Numbered from the stretch's first letter, positions 21,806-36,721 are shown. The stretch is 64,000 bases of DNA from Mesorhabditis belari (GCA_958450365.1 CAUEEP010000743.1:4208001-4272000), one strand, 5' to 3'. The notes: generated from the sequence alone by a model not told the origin. Translations and numbers: made by a program.

Positions 21806-22571
21806 GATTAGCAAAGATGCCTACCGCTGAAACATTCTTGTACTGAAGTACTAACTGATTGAGAAAGATTTCTTGAGCCCAACCCATCCGACGACAGTAA
21901 AGTCGTTCGGAAAACAGGTGGAATAATGTTTTTTGTACCCTTGGATATGTTGGCAATAGTTCTTTTGCCGATTGTCTAGTCAGCTACAAAAAAGCGTCAC
22001 TTCAGCTGCATTTGACAAAAATTTCGCTTCCGTCTCATTCAAAATCTCATTAACCCTGTGGTATGAAGATTTTTGATCATTACTTCTCCCACTTTTGCGT
22101 TGCCGATCATAAATTGTTGTTAAAAATTTCAAAGAAAAAAAGTATAAAAACGAAATTTGAAAAAAATCTATCCAAAAGCCATTTCAAAATAGCCGGAAAA
22201 CCCGACAAGAGTCAAAATAAAAGCCTTAAATAAGCCAAAGAAAAAAGCATGAGCTCCTTCCCTGATTTTTTCCGAATTTAGTATACCTTTTTTCCAAGAG
22301 ATAACTGATTCATTCGGTCTTCTTGTACTTTTAAGAGTATTTTGGAAACATAAAGTGGTGTTTTCTGTTGTTGAGGAGTGTAGACACAATCATTGTAGCT
22401 TGGTGGAGTCATGGTTTGAAGGGCAAGCTGACACTTTGAGTAACAATTCGAGTCTAGATGGCTTTTGTTTTTAAAAAATAGGGAAGTTTTTATCAAAAGG
22501 AAATGAGCTAAAACTCTTTGTATTTATCACAAAGCATGTATCATTTTTCTTAACAAATTAACAGTTTTGAT

Positions 22572-22990
22572 TTCTCAATTTTCTACCTTCTCAATGACTG
22601 CCAAGCATCGAAAGCTACGTCTCGAGTTTGCAAAGAAGTATGCAAGTTAGACAGCCAATGATTGAGCAAGTGTGCTGTTTACGGATGAGTCAAAAGTTAA
22701 TCTTTTCCAACCGGACGGCAATCACCTGATCAGATGGCCTAAAGGACCACGCTATAACATCAAATTCTTGCGCCCGACGGTGAAATTCGGTGGTGGTTCA
22801 ATTATGCTTTGGGACAAAAGCCTCTTCCTTCCTATGGTTACTAACTTTGTCTTTTTATGCGCTATGTCAAGAAGTTCACCGGGGCCATTCGTTCCGCTTA
22901 ACTCTACTCTCAACGATCAAAAATTCAAGATGATCTTCGAGAACGGTCGTCTTCCGTGTACGGTCGCAAACATAGGTCACAAAATACTTT
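22572..22990 (+). pseudogene. Tc1-type transposase remnant
   Basis: The frame reads MTAKHRKLRLEFAKKY, then a stop, then VLFTDESKVNLFQPDGNHL, KGPRYNIKFLRPTVKFGGGS and IMLWD. This is the first catalytic Asp region of Tc1-like transposases (DESKFNLF) and the GGGS-MVWG block. The rest of the protein is absent or scrambled. It is a dead copy, distinct from the mariner remnants at 15722 and 48797. Confidence 0.85.
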
Positions 22991-23317
22991 AAATAATTAA
23001 ATATTTAAATTTAAATTTAAATAGTTTTCGGTCTCCCAAAAATATGTGTAATTTTTCATTTTAATTCTCTGCAGCTCAAGGTATCAAGACTTTTGCGTAT
23101 GACTGTATTAGCGATTACCCCTTGAATAAATGTGTGGTTTGGTTTTTTAGAAAAATACAGTGCGAAAAATTCTCACCTTGGTCATTCCAACTCATAGAAT
23201 GGCGGCGAGTTATTCTACACTGCCTCTTGCTGCAAATAGGTGAAAACGTTTTATTTTATTCGTTATTTCCTAGGTACCAATTGGTTTTTATCTAAAATAC
23301 CTTATTTTTATCTTTAG

Positions 23318-23579
23318 ATGTCAGAAGTTTCACAAAGATCCACGCCATTAATTTACAATGACGAAGAATTTGAATATCGCAAAGATCGACAATTAAAAAG
23401 CGGTCTCATTGCATATAGATGACTATGTCAAGATAAATATTTAATACAATGACTTTAGGTGTGCGAAAGCGCGTTGTAAAGGACGAGTTCATTTTGATGC
23501 CACCATAAAATCAATTGTAAAGGAAGTATCTCCGCACAGCTCTCTTCATTGCGGATTGCCGCCGCCTTGCGGAAAAGAG
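23318..23579 (+). CDS. FLYWCH-type zinc finger exons, with an abnormal donor
   Basis: Exon 23318-23418 starts with ATG right after a TCTTTAG acceptor, and exon 23459-23579 follows. Together they read PLIYNDEEFEYRKDRQLKSG, then IAYRCAKARCKGRVHFD and HSSLHC, the pattern of a FLYWCH finger (hydrophobic start, Y-x-Y-x-x-D, R-C-x(4)-C-K-[AG]-R, then H-x-x-x-H). FLYWCH proteins in nematodes act as transcriptional regulators, and the domain is related to Mutator transposases. The frame closes only if the intron starts with AT instead of GT at 23419, since the GT further on leaves an in-frame stop. Exons beyond 23579 could not be joined confidently. Confidence 0.6.
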
Positions 23580-23774
23580 GTTAGTTTCTATTACAGAACA
23601 TTGTTTCAATGAAGGTACAATGTTTTTTTTCCATAATTTTGTTGTTTAGTTGCGAAGTTGGTCCTGTAACAAGAGAAAAACAAATTTGATCGTCTTCACA
23701 GGAAAGTTATAACGCTAAATTAAAGGTATATTTTTTGCGACATCATTTACATTTTTTTTTTATTAGAATATCAC

Positions 23775-24480
23775 ATCGGAATGTTCAGCACAGTTTGTAG
23801 CGATGAAACTGTTGAAAGTTCAAGAAGTATTCGAGAACCTTTGTATACTTGCCGCTCAGAAGCCACATTTTCACCACAGCACAGTTTGTAGCGATGAAAC
23901 TGTTGGAAGTTCAAGAAGTATACACAAATTCGAAAAGCCCATCAACAACGGAAAATCGCCCTTCAGAATGGTACGTTAGGAAAATCTCCCATTGAGCATC
24001 TAAAATCTTTGTCTGCTTTTGTTCATTTTAAGTAATTGTTGATGTTTTTGTGGAATTTTATTGTTATTTTGTTGTAATGAATATGTAAAACTTTGAAATA
24101 ATACAAAGAAAAAAAAACACACTAAACCGACGTGTATACAGAGAAAGATTGCGTTGGCGCTGAAATTAACGTTTTCAAGCCTTTGTTTGCGCGGCGCTGA
24201 AATGAAAGCGCGCTGATTCGTTCGCGCTGTTCTAACTAGGTCCTCTTTTTGTTGACCTACAATGTTGACGAGTACAATCAGGAAACAATTTATAAGCTTT
24301 CACTCAATAAACACGTTTTGACGCCTATGTACAATGGAGTGAAATTGTCATGGAAATCAGAAGAAAAAATGATTGGGAAAGCGTCAGAACGGGCCGAGAC
24401 CGCTTCCCGAAAGGAAAAACGGCAAAATGCAAGTGAACGTCTAAAAGGTGGCTCAAAAAGAATGATCAGGATACGGTAAT
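23775..24480 (+). other. Possible 3' exons and local tandem duplication
   Basis: A segment of about 47 bp (GCACAGTTTGTAGCGATGAA onward) occurs at 23784-23830 and again at 23877-23925. A frame from 23775 reads SECSAQFVAMKLLKVQEVFE. A later frame 24249-24479 is lysine- and arginine-rich (ERAETASRKEKRQN). Either could belong to the FLYWCH gene, but no splice path could be proven. No family was recognised. Confidence 0.3.
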
Positions 24481-24521
24481 CCTGGTTTATAGTATAAATT
24501 TTCTGAAGACTATCTATAGTT

Positions 24522-27015
<2,494 letters not shown>

Positions 27016-28533
27016 GGCTATTTGTTCTAAAAAGTGAAACGATTGTTGATGACATCATTGATTAAAAAAAAGGTTGCTCAGAAAAGCTATACAAAAGTTG
27101 AAAAGGGTGAATGAAAAAGTGACGGCCCTGGGGGAAGCATGGTCATCTATTTTAGCTCCGAAGTTTGGGGAATCCCGCCCCAAAAAGCAATGATCGCAAA
27201 GAGGATTTCCCCCAAAAAATGGGGAAAAAGTTGCGGAATTTATGGCCGGATGGAAATCGAGAAAAAAAGAAAGGTATTGGGAAAGAAAAGTGCGGGGGAA
27301 TGATCAGGGGAAGACGGGGTGGTGCTGGTGATGGAGAAGGGAGGCGCGGAGGGGGTCTCGTTTCATCGACACCGTTCAAGCACGTGAACACTCGAGCAGA
27401 GCAACGATGGACGGCGGGAGCTTTCCCCCCGATCTCCCATCATCGCCAAAATCACCTTTGTCCCCCATGACCAAATATTTTCTGTGCTGTTTTTTTTTCT
27501 TGCGATTGCCCCGAATTCGGGTTGAGCTGTGTGATCATAGACAACACGCGTGCATTGCAATGAAAGAAAACGTTTTCGCTGAGTTGCTGATCATAACAAA
27601 ACGAGAGGATAGCAAAATGAGATGGGGATTTCCCCTAAAAAAAAATGAGTAAATCAATTGAGGTGATTGAGGGGGGAAAAAAGGAGGTAAGAGATATTTC
27701 TGACAACTTCCGCTCTCTGAGCCCAGTCCATCATCTGCGCTTATCAGCGCGACCCATCTTAAAACGCAAAAAGAGATCCCAATAGGGGAGGAGATGAAGA
27801 AAGTTATTTCTAGGTGAACTGCCAAAAGATCAAATGAGGGAAAAGTGGAGGCAATTTGGTGTTTCAAGGTGGTTAAACGGCAAAATCGATATCATCGATA
27901 AGTGAGAATTGTCTCCAATTGCAGAGATAGAGGGAATTTTCAGATGTAAGATAGGGTCGGCGCTCACACGATTTACACACAGAACAGACCGTACCAAAAA
28001 TGAAGCGTGGCTGCGTTTCAACGAAACCACCAAGTAGTCGGGGGGAGGGGGTATGGGGGTGCACGGGGGCGAGACAGAATGGAGGGGGGGAGGAGAGATA
28101 TCATCACTTCATCCCCTCTTTTTGAAAGACGGCTGCTCATTTTCTCTGTGTGTAGATCCACTGATCGAGCGACCATTTTTGGGTGCAATCATCGATCTTT
28201 TCGCCACTTTCTTTCTAGGCTTAAAATTTGTGAAAAAGTGTAGTTATTTGAAAAATTTCGACCGTTCAACACATACTATAGTCTCTAGGTACCAGAAACA
28301 ATTTCCGTTTTTAAGATTGATATGAAAAGAATTTCACAAATTGTGGCAATCCATCATCATCCTTAGAAAGGAGATCGTCGTCACCATACGTTGAATTGAC
28401 TGTTTCTGTTAGTTTGGAGGTGATACAAGATTTTAAAAGTGTATACTTTTACCAAAAGACAAATATTTATGAAATATATCAATGAACAACAACCACCATA
28501 TGTACTTTCTGATGAAACGACTTGCCTCGGGAA
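27016..28533. other. Intergenic region with purine-rich and G-rich patches
   Basis: It lies between tdo-2 (start at 27015) and the 3' end of smu-2 (28534). G-rich tracts occur at 27290-27360 and 28030-28095. Proline-rich or glycine-rich frames here have no family similarity and lack splice-consistent exons. The first few hundred bases probably hold the tdo-2 promoter. No gene is called. Confidence 0.45.
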
Positions 28534-30925
28534 CTAATATTTTGGGCGCTTGCTGCTTTCACTAAAAATGAATTTACATATATGAAAATAAAAACACCAA
28601 AATACCCTGCATCAGTTCCCTGCTTTCGTTTGTCGATAATCTTATTGATTTCGTTAAGTTCTCGATCAAGCTTGCGTTCGACTGTCTTTGCATCCTGTGC
28701 ACCCATCTAAAAAAATACAATGTATGATTGAATTGAATTAGATTTTAAAAAGTAGGCAAGTGCGTTTTTAGAATAATCACCTTGCGCGTTTTTCGCCCAT
28801 CATTCATTTTAACTCCAAATTGATAAGCAGCTTTAGGCAATGCTTCACGAGAACCCTAAAATAATTAGATATAGATGTGCAATTCGCAAAATGACCAAAA
28901 AGGGCCTCAAAACCTACTTGATACTTTTCAAAGTCTTCTTCATGGTCGAAATCCCATCGTTTGATGAGTCCCTAAACTTATTTTTGTCCAAACTACTGAA
29001 AGAATGTGTACTTTCTTGTTGCTATCCATCTTTGAAAAGTCGGCTTCCTCGTCACTGTCTTCACCAACCATTTCCACCAAGCCCATTGGGTAGCACTCAG
29101 CGTAATCTTCCTATAAATTCTATATTTATGCAAATCCGAAATAAAACCTTACATAAACTTGTCCGGCTTCTTGTCCTTCTTTTAGACGTTTCGCTAAACG
29201 TTCGGCCAATTTCTTCTCCTTTTCTACATCCGCTTTTCGTTCTTTTTCTTTTTCCTCCCGTTCCCGTTCTTTTTGTTCACGTTCACGTTGCTTTTCCCTA
29301 AAAAGCAAATTCTATTTTTTATTTACTTGAAACAGACTCGACCCAGTAATAATCAACCCCGACCTGTCACGTTCACGAGCAGGATCTCGGCGATCTCTAT
29401 GGCGGTCCCGATCTCGATCGCGTCGATCCTCTCTATCATCTTCTTTTCTATCGTGTCGTCTAGCATCACGATCATCCCTGCAAATAAACAATAAAACGCT
29501 ATAATGGTACATTATTCAAAAAAATGTTAAACTAGGCTTACTTTTCTCGTCGACTGCTTTTTGCCTCTTCGTTTCCGCGCGCACTTTTCAAATCATATTC
29601 ACCGGCATCATCAAAAATAGCATCATCTTTGTGCTTTGCAAGCTGTGCTTGTTCACCAGCATTAACTTCTTTGTCCTAAACATTTTTAGTATATAAACGA
29701 TCTACAAAATCTAGACTTTGACCAACCTTCTTTTTCTTTTTGCCGTCACCACGCAAATATGAAAGAACTTGAGTGAGCTTCTGAATGAGAGCACTGTCAG
29801 CAGCGACTGTGGCATTTCGATCTTTTGGACAATCAAATACGGAGCTAAACTTAAATTCTCAACGCTTCTAACTTCTTTTTACCGCAAGATTGTCGTAGGA
29901 ATCTCGGCTTCATCGTCTTCCATGTCAGCCGCATAGGCCATTCGTCCTCTGGCAAAAAGTTCGTTCTTTGCTGGCAACTCGTCCTAACAAATTTAAAGAG
30001 TTCAATACAAAACTTTTCAAACTTTGAATAAAATGCGATTGATGTTGCGAACCATTCGACTGTCTGACTCTTTCATAGGTGCTAGTGGAGCACTTTCCGC
30101 AGCAGCCGCCTACACTCATAAATACCTTTTTTTCAACATAAACAACAAACTCTATCATCTAATGCTTTCTCAAGATCTTCATCACCAACGTCTCCATGCG
30201 TTTTTGTAATTTCTGATCGAACCTAAAAATTACAGATTAAAATAATAAAGAACTTTTTCAGTAAAAACCTTATTGAGCAAGGAATAATCGAGACCTTTCA
30301 CCAAGTGAGTGTGCTCCATATCTCCTCCAAGGAATTTTGATTCCTAAAATAGTTTATAAAAAAGCAAAAAAGCAAAATGCTTGCTTGAATAGCCCGTCGT
30401 CTTTTTTCAGCAAACTCGGCTGCTTGTCGTGCATCATTGGGAACTGCTCGATAAGCTGCGCGTGTTCGTTCGAAATCATCTTCCTAAAAGAACAAATATA
30501 GACACAAATTAAATAAAAAAAATCTAAGCTCTCTCAAATGTTTTCTATAGTTGTTTTTCATTTAAAATGCATGCATAGATATGCAAAAAGTCCAAACCGT
30601 TTCTCCTTGTCGCCGTCTTTCAGCTGCACGATCACGATAATTCTTCATGATTTCTCGAAGTTCCATATCTCCATCATCTTCGACCTCCTCGGCCGTTGCT
30701 TCTGTTGCTACAGGTTTTGGCTAAAAAATAATTTAATGAAGAAAAACAAAATTACCTTACCTTCTTGTATTTCCAAGCATTGTTTTTCTTTTTTGTTTCG
30801 GCAGGCTTGGCACGATGTGAAAATGATGGACCTGTGGCACGAGCTGTTGTGGCATCTGAGAGAACGGCGGTGCTTGCTCGTTCAGTAACAAATTTTCGAA
30901 AGTCCTCATTTCTTAGCGCGGACAT
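28534..30925 (-). CDS. smu-2: RED/IK splicing factor (SMU-2)
   Basis: Sixteen exons on the minus strand: 30925-30761, 30720-30598, 30483-30385, 30343-30269, 30222-30151, 30109-30023, 29983-29883, 29844-29727, 29675-29542, 29477-29364, 29297-29153, 29110-29012, 28971-28918, 28855-28781, 28706-28606, 28561-28534, for 529 residues. Landmarks are the N-terminal LRNEDFRKFV, the block ESKFLGGDMEHTHLVKGLDY, ELFARGRMAYAADMEDDEAE, a repeat of Arg with Asp or Glu, EDYAECYPMG, GLIKRWDFDHEEDFEKY, EALPKAAYQFGVKM and the end ESSKRPKY. RED associates with SMU1 in the spliceosomal B complex and affects alternative splicing. Intron 3 (30344-30384) must use a GC donor to keep the conserved IQESKF join. The ATG follows a TTTTTTCAG acceptor, as expected for trans-splicing. 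Confidence 0.96.
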
Positions 30926-31325
30926 CTCTGAAAAAACAAGAGTTAGAAAAACCCAAGAGAACAAAAAAGATATGAAAAAACATATAACTCTAGAATTGCT
31001 TAATCAAATCTTTGCTTCTATAAAGAACAAGACCTTAATGCGTAAGAGCTTACAGCCTATATTTCAAACTATAAGTCCATTTTGTACTATCGACACTGTC
31101 AATCATAAATTGCCTCGCGTTGCCGCTTAATCTTTTCACTTTTATTATTTTTCATCATTTCGTTTTGCCACAACTCTTGAAGTTTTTCCATTAGTTTTTT
31201 CCAAGTTTTCCCAACACTTTTCTTCTTTTAAAATGATCTTGATCAAACATAATCTATTTCAGGTAACCTTTGTGGTGTCCATCACCATCACGTAATTGAG
31301 AAAAAGCACCAAAAAAATAGGAAAA
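30926..31325. promoter_or_regulatory. Bidirectional promoter region of smu-2 and the CDV3-like gene
   Basis: Only 400 bp separate the two divergent start codons, so both promoters must lie here or within first introns. No defined factor sites are recognised. Confidence 0.5.
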
Positions 31326-33604
31326 ATGAGCGATGATCTTAGTGCACTTTTCGCTAAACGAAAGGAAAAGAAGCAGAAGAAGAATGTGGTGAGCATGGAT
31401 GCAGTTGGAGAAGTGTTGCAGAGGCGAGCCAGAAAACAGGTAAATGCTGGAATAGAGAACTAGTGCAAGTTGCCTAATGATGAAACAGCGCATAACTAAA
31501 ACGTGAAAATTGTAAAGCAAATGGTTTAGACTTGCTTAGCGGTTCTTAACGGTACCCACACAGCGAGGGTTCAGTTCCGGTCACGGTCAATGCGTTTCGT
31601 TTTTTACAAAAATTTATCAAACTTTTGCATTAAATCTGGAGATACCAGTAAAGTAGTTGGTTTTTTAAAATATTGCAATTTTACATAATTATGCCAAGTT
31701 TTAGTCCAGGGCTGTTAAGAGAACCGTTAAGCAAGTCTAAAGTCTGATTCTTTTTTTAAATTTCCATAAAACCTTGCTAATTGGCGCCCGCTGCTGTGAT
31801 GCGCTATTTACTCCAATTGCAAGTTTACATATCTACCTAGGTAAAATGAATTCTAAAAATAGTAATTTCTAGGAAGAGCTAATGGCTGCGGAAGTGGAAG
31901 AAGAAAAGAGAAGTGCACAAGATGAAGCTTTTCTCAAGAGGACCGCGCAAGAAGAGAGCGATTGGATCGATTCTTACGAAAATGATATCGGCAGGTTGGT
32001 GTGAAAACGTTCTATATTGCGAAAACTACTCGAGAATTGAGAAAGCAACTAGTACGGCAAGTTTCAGATTCGAGGGCCTCAAAATCAAGGACATGGGTGC
32101 TGAAGAAACCGATGAGGATGAGATCCTTCAGGCAGCCATTGAATTGAAGAATAATGAAGAAGTTCAGCACAAAGGATGGGGAGCGGTAAATGTGATTTTT
32201 ATTTTTTTCATCACAAAAGTTTTTCTCCAATGAACATTTGATAAAGATACTAATTCTAGAAGAAAAACGAGAGTGAAGATGATGAAATGCCGGGAGCTTC
32301 GGAGATGGCGGCTGTTCGACACAATCCGCCAGCACCCACTCGATATGTGCCACCAAACTCGCGTGGCAATCGAGCTGCGAACCTCGATCTTAACAATCAG
32401 GTTTGTAAATTATCAACTTTCAAGATAAGTAAGTGACATATTTTCTAGGAAATGTTCCCGACTATTGGAGCCGCTGATGAGATTGAGAAACATCACAAAG
32501 AGGACAAGAAGAATCCATGGTATGATGAAAAAGAAGAGAAAAAAAATAGTAAAAGTTTTTAGGGGTACCCCGGCAGGAGCTCCTGCACAAGCCGCTCCTG
32601 GTCGGAATACTTATCTTGCTCCAAGTCGACGTGGAGGAGATGGTTCAGCTGCTTCAATGACAGAAGCCTCTATGGCAGCTGCCAGAGTAAGTTAAATTTA
32701 CATTACAATTTACATTACAGTAGTGGTTAACGTCTCAAAAGATTTAGATGAATGTAATTCTATAAAAATTCTATAAAAACTGCAACCTAGCCATTTGTCT
32801 AAAGAGACTAGACATTACTGGTGTTCACAGTAGTAAATAAATAGAATTTCATGCATAGTTAGACAATTCATGTTACTTATCGTAAATACTCTAATAGAAC
32901 TCCATCCCCATAATGACGGGGTATTGTCGCGTAGTCTAACATTACACGCTCCGTTCTCAGCACTGCTTTATACTACAATGTCTAGCATAAAGCAGTGACG
33001 GGGTATTGTCGCGTAGTCTAACTTTACACCCTCCTTCCTCAGCGCTGCTTTATGCTACAATGTCTAGCATAAAGCAGTGACGGGGTATTGTCGCGTAGTC
33101 TAACTTTACACCCTCCTTCCTCAGCGCTGCTTTATGCTACAATGTCTAGCATAAAGCAGTGACGGGGTATTGTCGCGTAGTCTAACTTTACACCCTCCTT
33201 CCTCAGCGCTGCTTTATGCTACAATGTGTGCTTTGATGTCAAACGATATCCCTTCTAATCGAGTATTTTTAATACTAAAAACATAATTGAGAAAAATGAT
33301 TGAAAAAGAAGTTAGACTACGCGATTGTATGGGGGTGCTTTTGTTAGAATGATTATGGTATACATATTTAACACATCAACATTTCCAGAGCGATGCCATC
33401 GCTGCCGTGCGAGCAATGTCCGCCGCCGCCCCAACAGCCAACGTTCGTCCCATGGCGACTTCACAAGCCGAGAACACTGCCACTGCTACACCCACCACCG
33501 ATTCCACTCAAGCAATCATTCCACCAAAGCCAACTCCACCTGTTGATACAGCACCTAAGAAAAGTGCTTATGTTCCACCCCATTTGCGCAATCGTCAAAA
33601 TTAG
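31326..33604 (+). CDS. cdv3: CDV3-like protein
   Basis: Exons 31326-31439, 31873-31994, 32068-32185, 32260-32400, 32449-32519, 32563-32686 and 33389-33604 give 301 residues. It starts with DDLSALFAKRKEKKQKKN, like the SLDNFFAKRDKKKKK start of CDV3. It has an acidic-Trp block (ESDWIDSY and a following KIKDM), then TRYVPPNSR and NQEMFPTIGAA, matching the YRPPGAR and QFPSL elements of CDV3. The second half is Ala/Thr/Pro-rich and ends AYVPPHLRNRQN. The function of CDV3 is poorly defined. The first and last introns contain transposon-derived sequence (31527-31740 and 32885-33350). Confidence 0.85.
31527..31740. mobile_element. Fold-back element in CDV3-like intron 1
   Basis: TTTAGACTTGCTTAGCGGTT at the left is mirrored by AACCGTTAAGCAAGTCTAAA at the right, about 170 bp apart. 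The left side includes GGGTTCAGTTCC, which resembles a tRNA B box, but no tRNA fold is possible. It is non-coding. Confidence 0.65.
32885..33350. mobile_element. MITE family 1 copy expanded by an 82-bp tandem repeat
   Basis: Unit starts at 32914, 32996, 33078 and 33160, spaced exactly 82 bp. Each begins TGACGGGGTATTGTCGCGTA and ends with AGCATAAAGCAG, and units 2-4 are almost identical. The outer parts match other family 1 MITEs (GTAAATACTCTAATAGAAC at the left, TGTTAGAATGATTATGGTAT at the right). It lies in the last intron of the CDV3-like gene. Confidence 0.85.
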
Positions 33605-36284
33605 GGTACCCTTGGTTTTAGGGTGTTTTAGTTCTTTCCCTTTGCCTTTTGAAGCCATAATTTCCGGGCACTATCTAAAATAAAGATCATGGAAACTGTA
33701 ACTGTTGAAGCTTTCATTAAATTCTAATTGTCTTATTCTTTCGATAGCTTTTCGTTTCCTTTCGATCAATTTCTGATGTTAGGCGTTGGCGAAAGGAGTC
33801 TCAATAATTCACTTATAGTGAAATTGATCGTGCCAAGAAAGTTTCCAAAACTATCACTATCGTTATTTATTTTTATGATTTCAATGTATTCATGTTGTTT
33901 TTTTTGTTTTTTTTCATTTTTCCAAATAATTATGTCTTAAAGAAAAGAAATCACGGTTAAAAAGCGGCACATCAATTGTGCTTCTTCACATTTCCTTTCC
34001 ACTTTTTTTTTGTTTTCTTGCGGTTTTCTTAATTTACTATACCGGTTATTTAAAAGTTATGTTTTGTAAAAGTTTTGTAAAAGTTTAATAAATAAATATC
34101 ATTGATTAGATTGATTAGATTGATTTGATTGATTTGATTGATTTGATTGATTAGATCAAAAATCAGTCGTGTGAAGAGCATCTGAACATCTGAAATTCGA
34201 AAACTCTGAATCATCGACCCTTCTCCCCCCAAAACAATCTGATAAATGTAAATAAAAAAAAAAGGCAATTGATTCAGCTAACAGGGGTTATCGATATTTT
34301 GGAGAGCTTCGACGCTTCGATTTGCCCATCATGGACCCCTCCCCTCTCCCTCCTTTTCGGTTCAAAAGCAGACGTGGGCGCGCATACCGACGTGGCAAAT
34401 ATGAAATGCGTTTTTCCTTTGCTTCACCCCTCTCCTCTCTCCCCATTGCCATTCCCCCCTCCCACACTCAGAACGAGCCACACAGTAACGTTGCTAGCAG
34501 TGCCCGTCTCTCTTTCTTTCGGGAATTCCTCGTGTCATCACCCTGGGAGGCCCATTCTTGCTCTTCGAGAATACATTATTCTTTCAAAGTCCGCAAACTA
34601 TTCATTCAGCTTTCAGTGCCTTTACACAACTTTCAGAAACAGTTGAATTCTCGATTCTCTACCACTACAAGATTAAAATTCTCAGCAAAAAGAAGAACTC
34701 ACTAAGCTATTAAGCTTAAACTAATAATTGCTTAGTTTACAAAGTCTAGTTAGTAAGTTGTGAATCGATTACTTTCCTAGCTTGTTTTAGAATCTAGAGC
34801 TTTAGAATTTAGAACTTTAGAAACTAGAGCTTTAGAGCTTGAATTTAGAATGTTTTAGAGCAACTTTTACACTACTTTCATGGCCTTGAATGTTCCTAAA
34901 TCTCAATTCTCTTGAACCTGCCCATTTTTCTTCATTTATCATTTTCTCTTGTTTCAAGAGTCTTTTGGAATTCAAAAGATAAGTCTTCTTCGGGAATTTA
35001 GAGGTGTAGAAAGAGCTGTTATCAGGACTGATTCGAGATTATAGGTCTTTCTTTCAAACGTGGCACTCAAAAGACCGCGCCCCATTCAAGTCCACTTTCA
35101 ACTAGTCACTTCTACAAAATTTTACTTTACTTCTTACTTTTACCATGGTTTATTTCAATTTTCTCTTGAAAAATTTATTTCCAATTTTACAATTTGTCTA
35201 AAAAAAGAGCTTTCAGTGAGTCGACCTGGTGCGCTCGCTTGGATTGCGGTAATGAGGCCGGTTCCCCTGTGTAGCTGTTAAACCATCCTTTTTTTTTCAA
35301 CCCTTTATACTAGGTGAGTTTAAACTATAAAACTATAAACTAAACTTTAAACTAAACAAATAAATGCAATAACTAATCGCCCTAAAATCAATTTTCAGCT
35401 TTAAAACCGAAATGAGTGCAATCTAGTCAAGTGTACAGAAAAAAATTATTCCGACCACAACGCCGAAAGCAACCAAATCTTTGTAACCAAAACAATTTGA
35501 CCAAATTATAGTGTTTAGTTTAATCTTTTTGTTTAATTTAATCTTTTTGTTGAGTTTAATCTTTTTGTTTAATTTAATCTTTTTGTTTAAAATCTATCAA
35601 CATCAACATTTTATAGAACTTTTTAAATATTTCTTTTCTTTTCTTTTCTTATCTTTTTTTTTGTAATATTTTATTATGTCGTGATTCATTTTTTTTTGAT
35701 GCCGAGCGAAACTGTGATATGTGTACATAGTCTTTTTTTAAAAACATCTTTTTACAAGTATTTTCTAAGTTTTTTTTATTGCCTTTTATCGAGAAATTGT
35801 TGAATAAATTAAAGTAATCAAATGCAAGATGTGGAAAAAAAAATGAAAGATAAAGCATCACAGCCTTATACACAATAATAGAAAAGATGATATTGAAAAG
35901 TCGATCACAGGTATTAAGGAAAGAATCGTGAATAATTGAAATGGTGTTGATTTCTTTGGAAAAAGTCGAATAGGGTAAACGCCTGGTATCTGGCATACTG
36001 ATTTGTCTGCGTTTTGCCCGTAAACACTTCCTTTCTGGTGCACTCAAATTGCCATTTTTCTTGCATTGAATAGTTATTGAAGGGAAATTGACGAGCTCAG
36101 TGCGCCAGAAGGGGTTTGCTTTTATTTTTTGGTAACATATCAAATTGTCACCTTTAAAACAGCATCAGATATTTTGCGTTTCCTTTCACCTATTCTATTT
36201 ACTACCTTGTTTCTTAAACACTCACGACTAGCTAATTAAATTTAAAATTTAAAAACTGATTTCGGAGTTGTGACACAAAATTTA
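33605..36284. other. Gene-poor intergenic region with short tandem repeats
   Basis: It contains a GATT-rich repeat at 34086-34155, a 20-bp repeat (TTTAATTTAATCTTTTTGTT, about four units) at 35515-35590, and C-rich stretches at 34325-34470 with no conserved frame. The frame 35649-36143 on the minus strand has no similarity I know. The beginning is the 3' UTR of the CDV3-like gene. Confidence 0.45.
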
Positions 36285-36553
36285 TTGGGTTGATGGAAAA
36301 GTCCTTTCGGATTTTTTGAGAGAGTACCTTAAATTTGTCCAATTTTGACGTTTTAGCTTTAGGATGAGCTATAAAAGCTATAAAAGTCTGGGTTTTGCCC
36401 GTAAGCACTTCCTTTCTGGTGCACTCAAACAGCTATAAAAGCTATAAAAGCTATAAAAGCTATAAAAGCTCATCCTAAAGCTAAAACGTCAAAATTGGAC
36501 AAATTTAAGGTACTCTCCCAAAAAATCGGAAAGAACTTTTCCATCAATCCAAT
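36285..36553. mobile_element. Mariner-type MITE with captured flanking sequence
   Basis: The ends TTGGGTTGATGGAAAAGTCC and the complementary right end are flanked by TA, and the TTRGGTTG start is typical of mariner termini. The arms of about 95 bp pair almost perfectly. The apex holds CTATAAAAG repeats and a 40-bp segment, TTTTGCCCGTAAGCACTTCC onward at 36391-36430, that also occurs outside the element at 36009-36048 with two differences. Confidence 0.8.
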
Positions 36554-36721
36554 ACATAAAAATAAAGAACATTGCCAAGACTGGGCGTGAGGATACGAAT
36601 TTCATGAAGCACCGAATTACTTGCAGTTAAATCAAATCAAAGCTACATTGTAAAAGGCGCCTATAAAGTGACTCAGAAATCAGAAATACCAAACTTTGAG
36701 AGCATAAAATAGAGACAAAAT

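Noticed and set aside
27152..27560. Proline-rich and glycine-rich frames upstream of tdo-2
   Set aside because: Both strands are open because of purine-rich low complexity; there is no conserved motif or splice-consistent exon chain.
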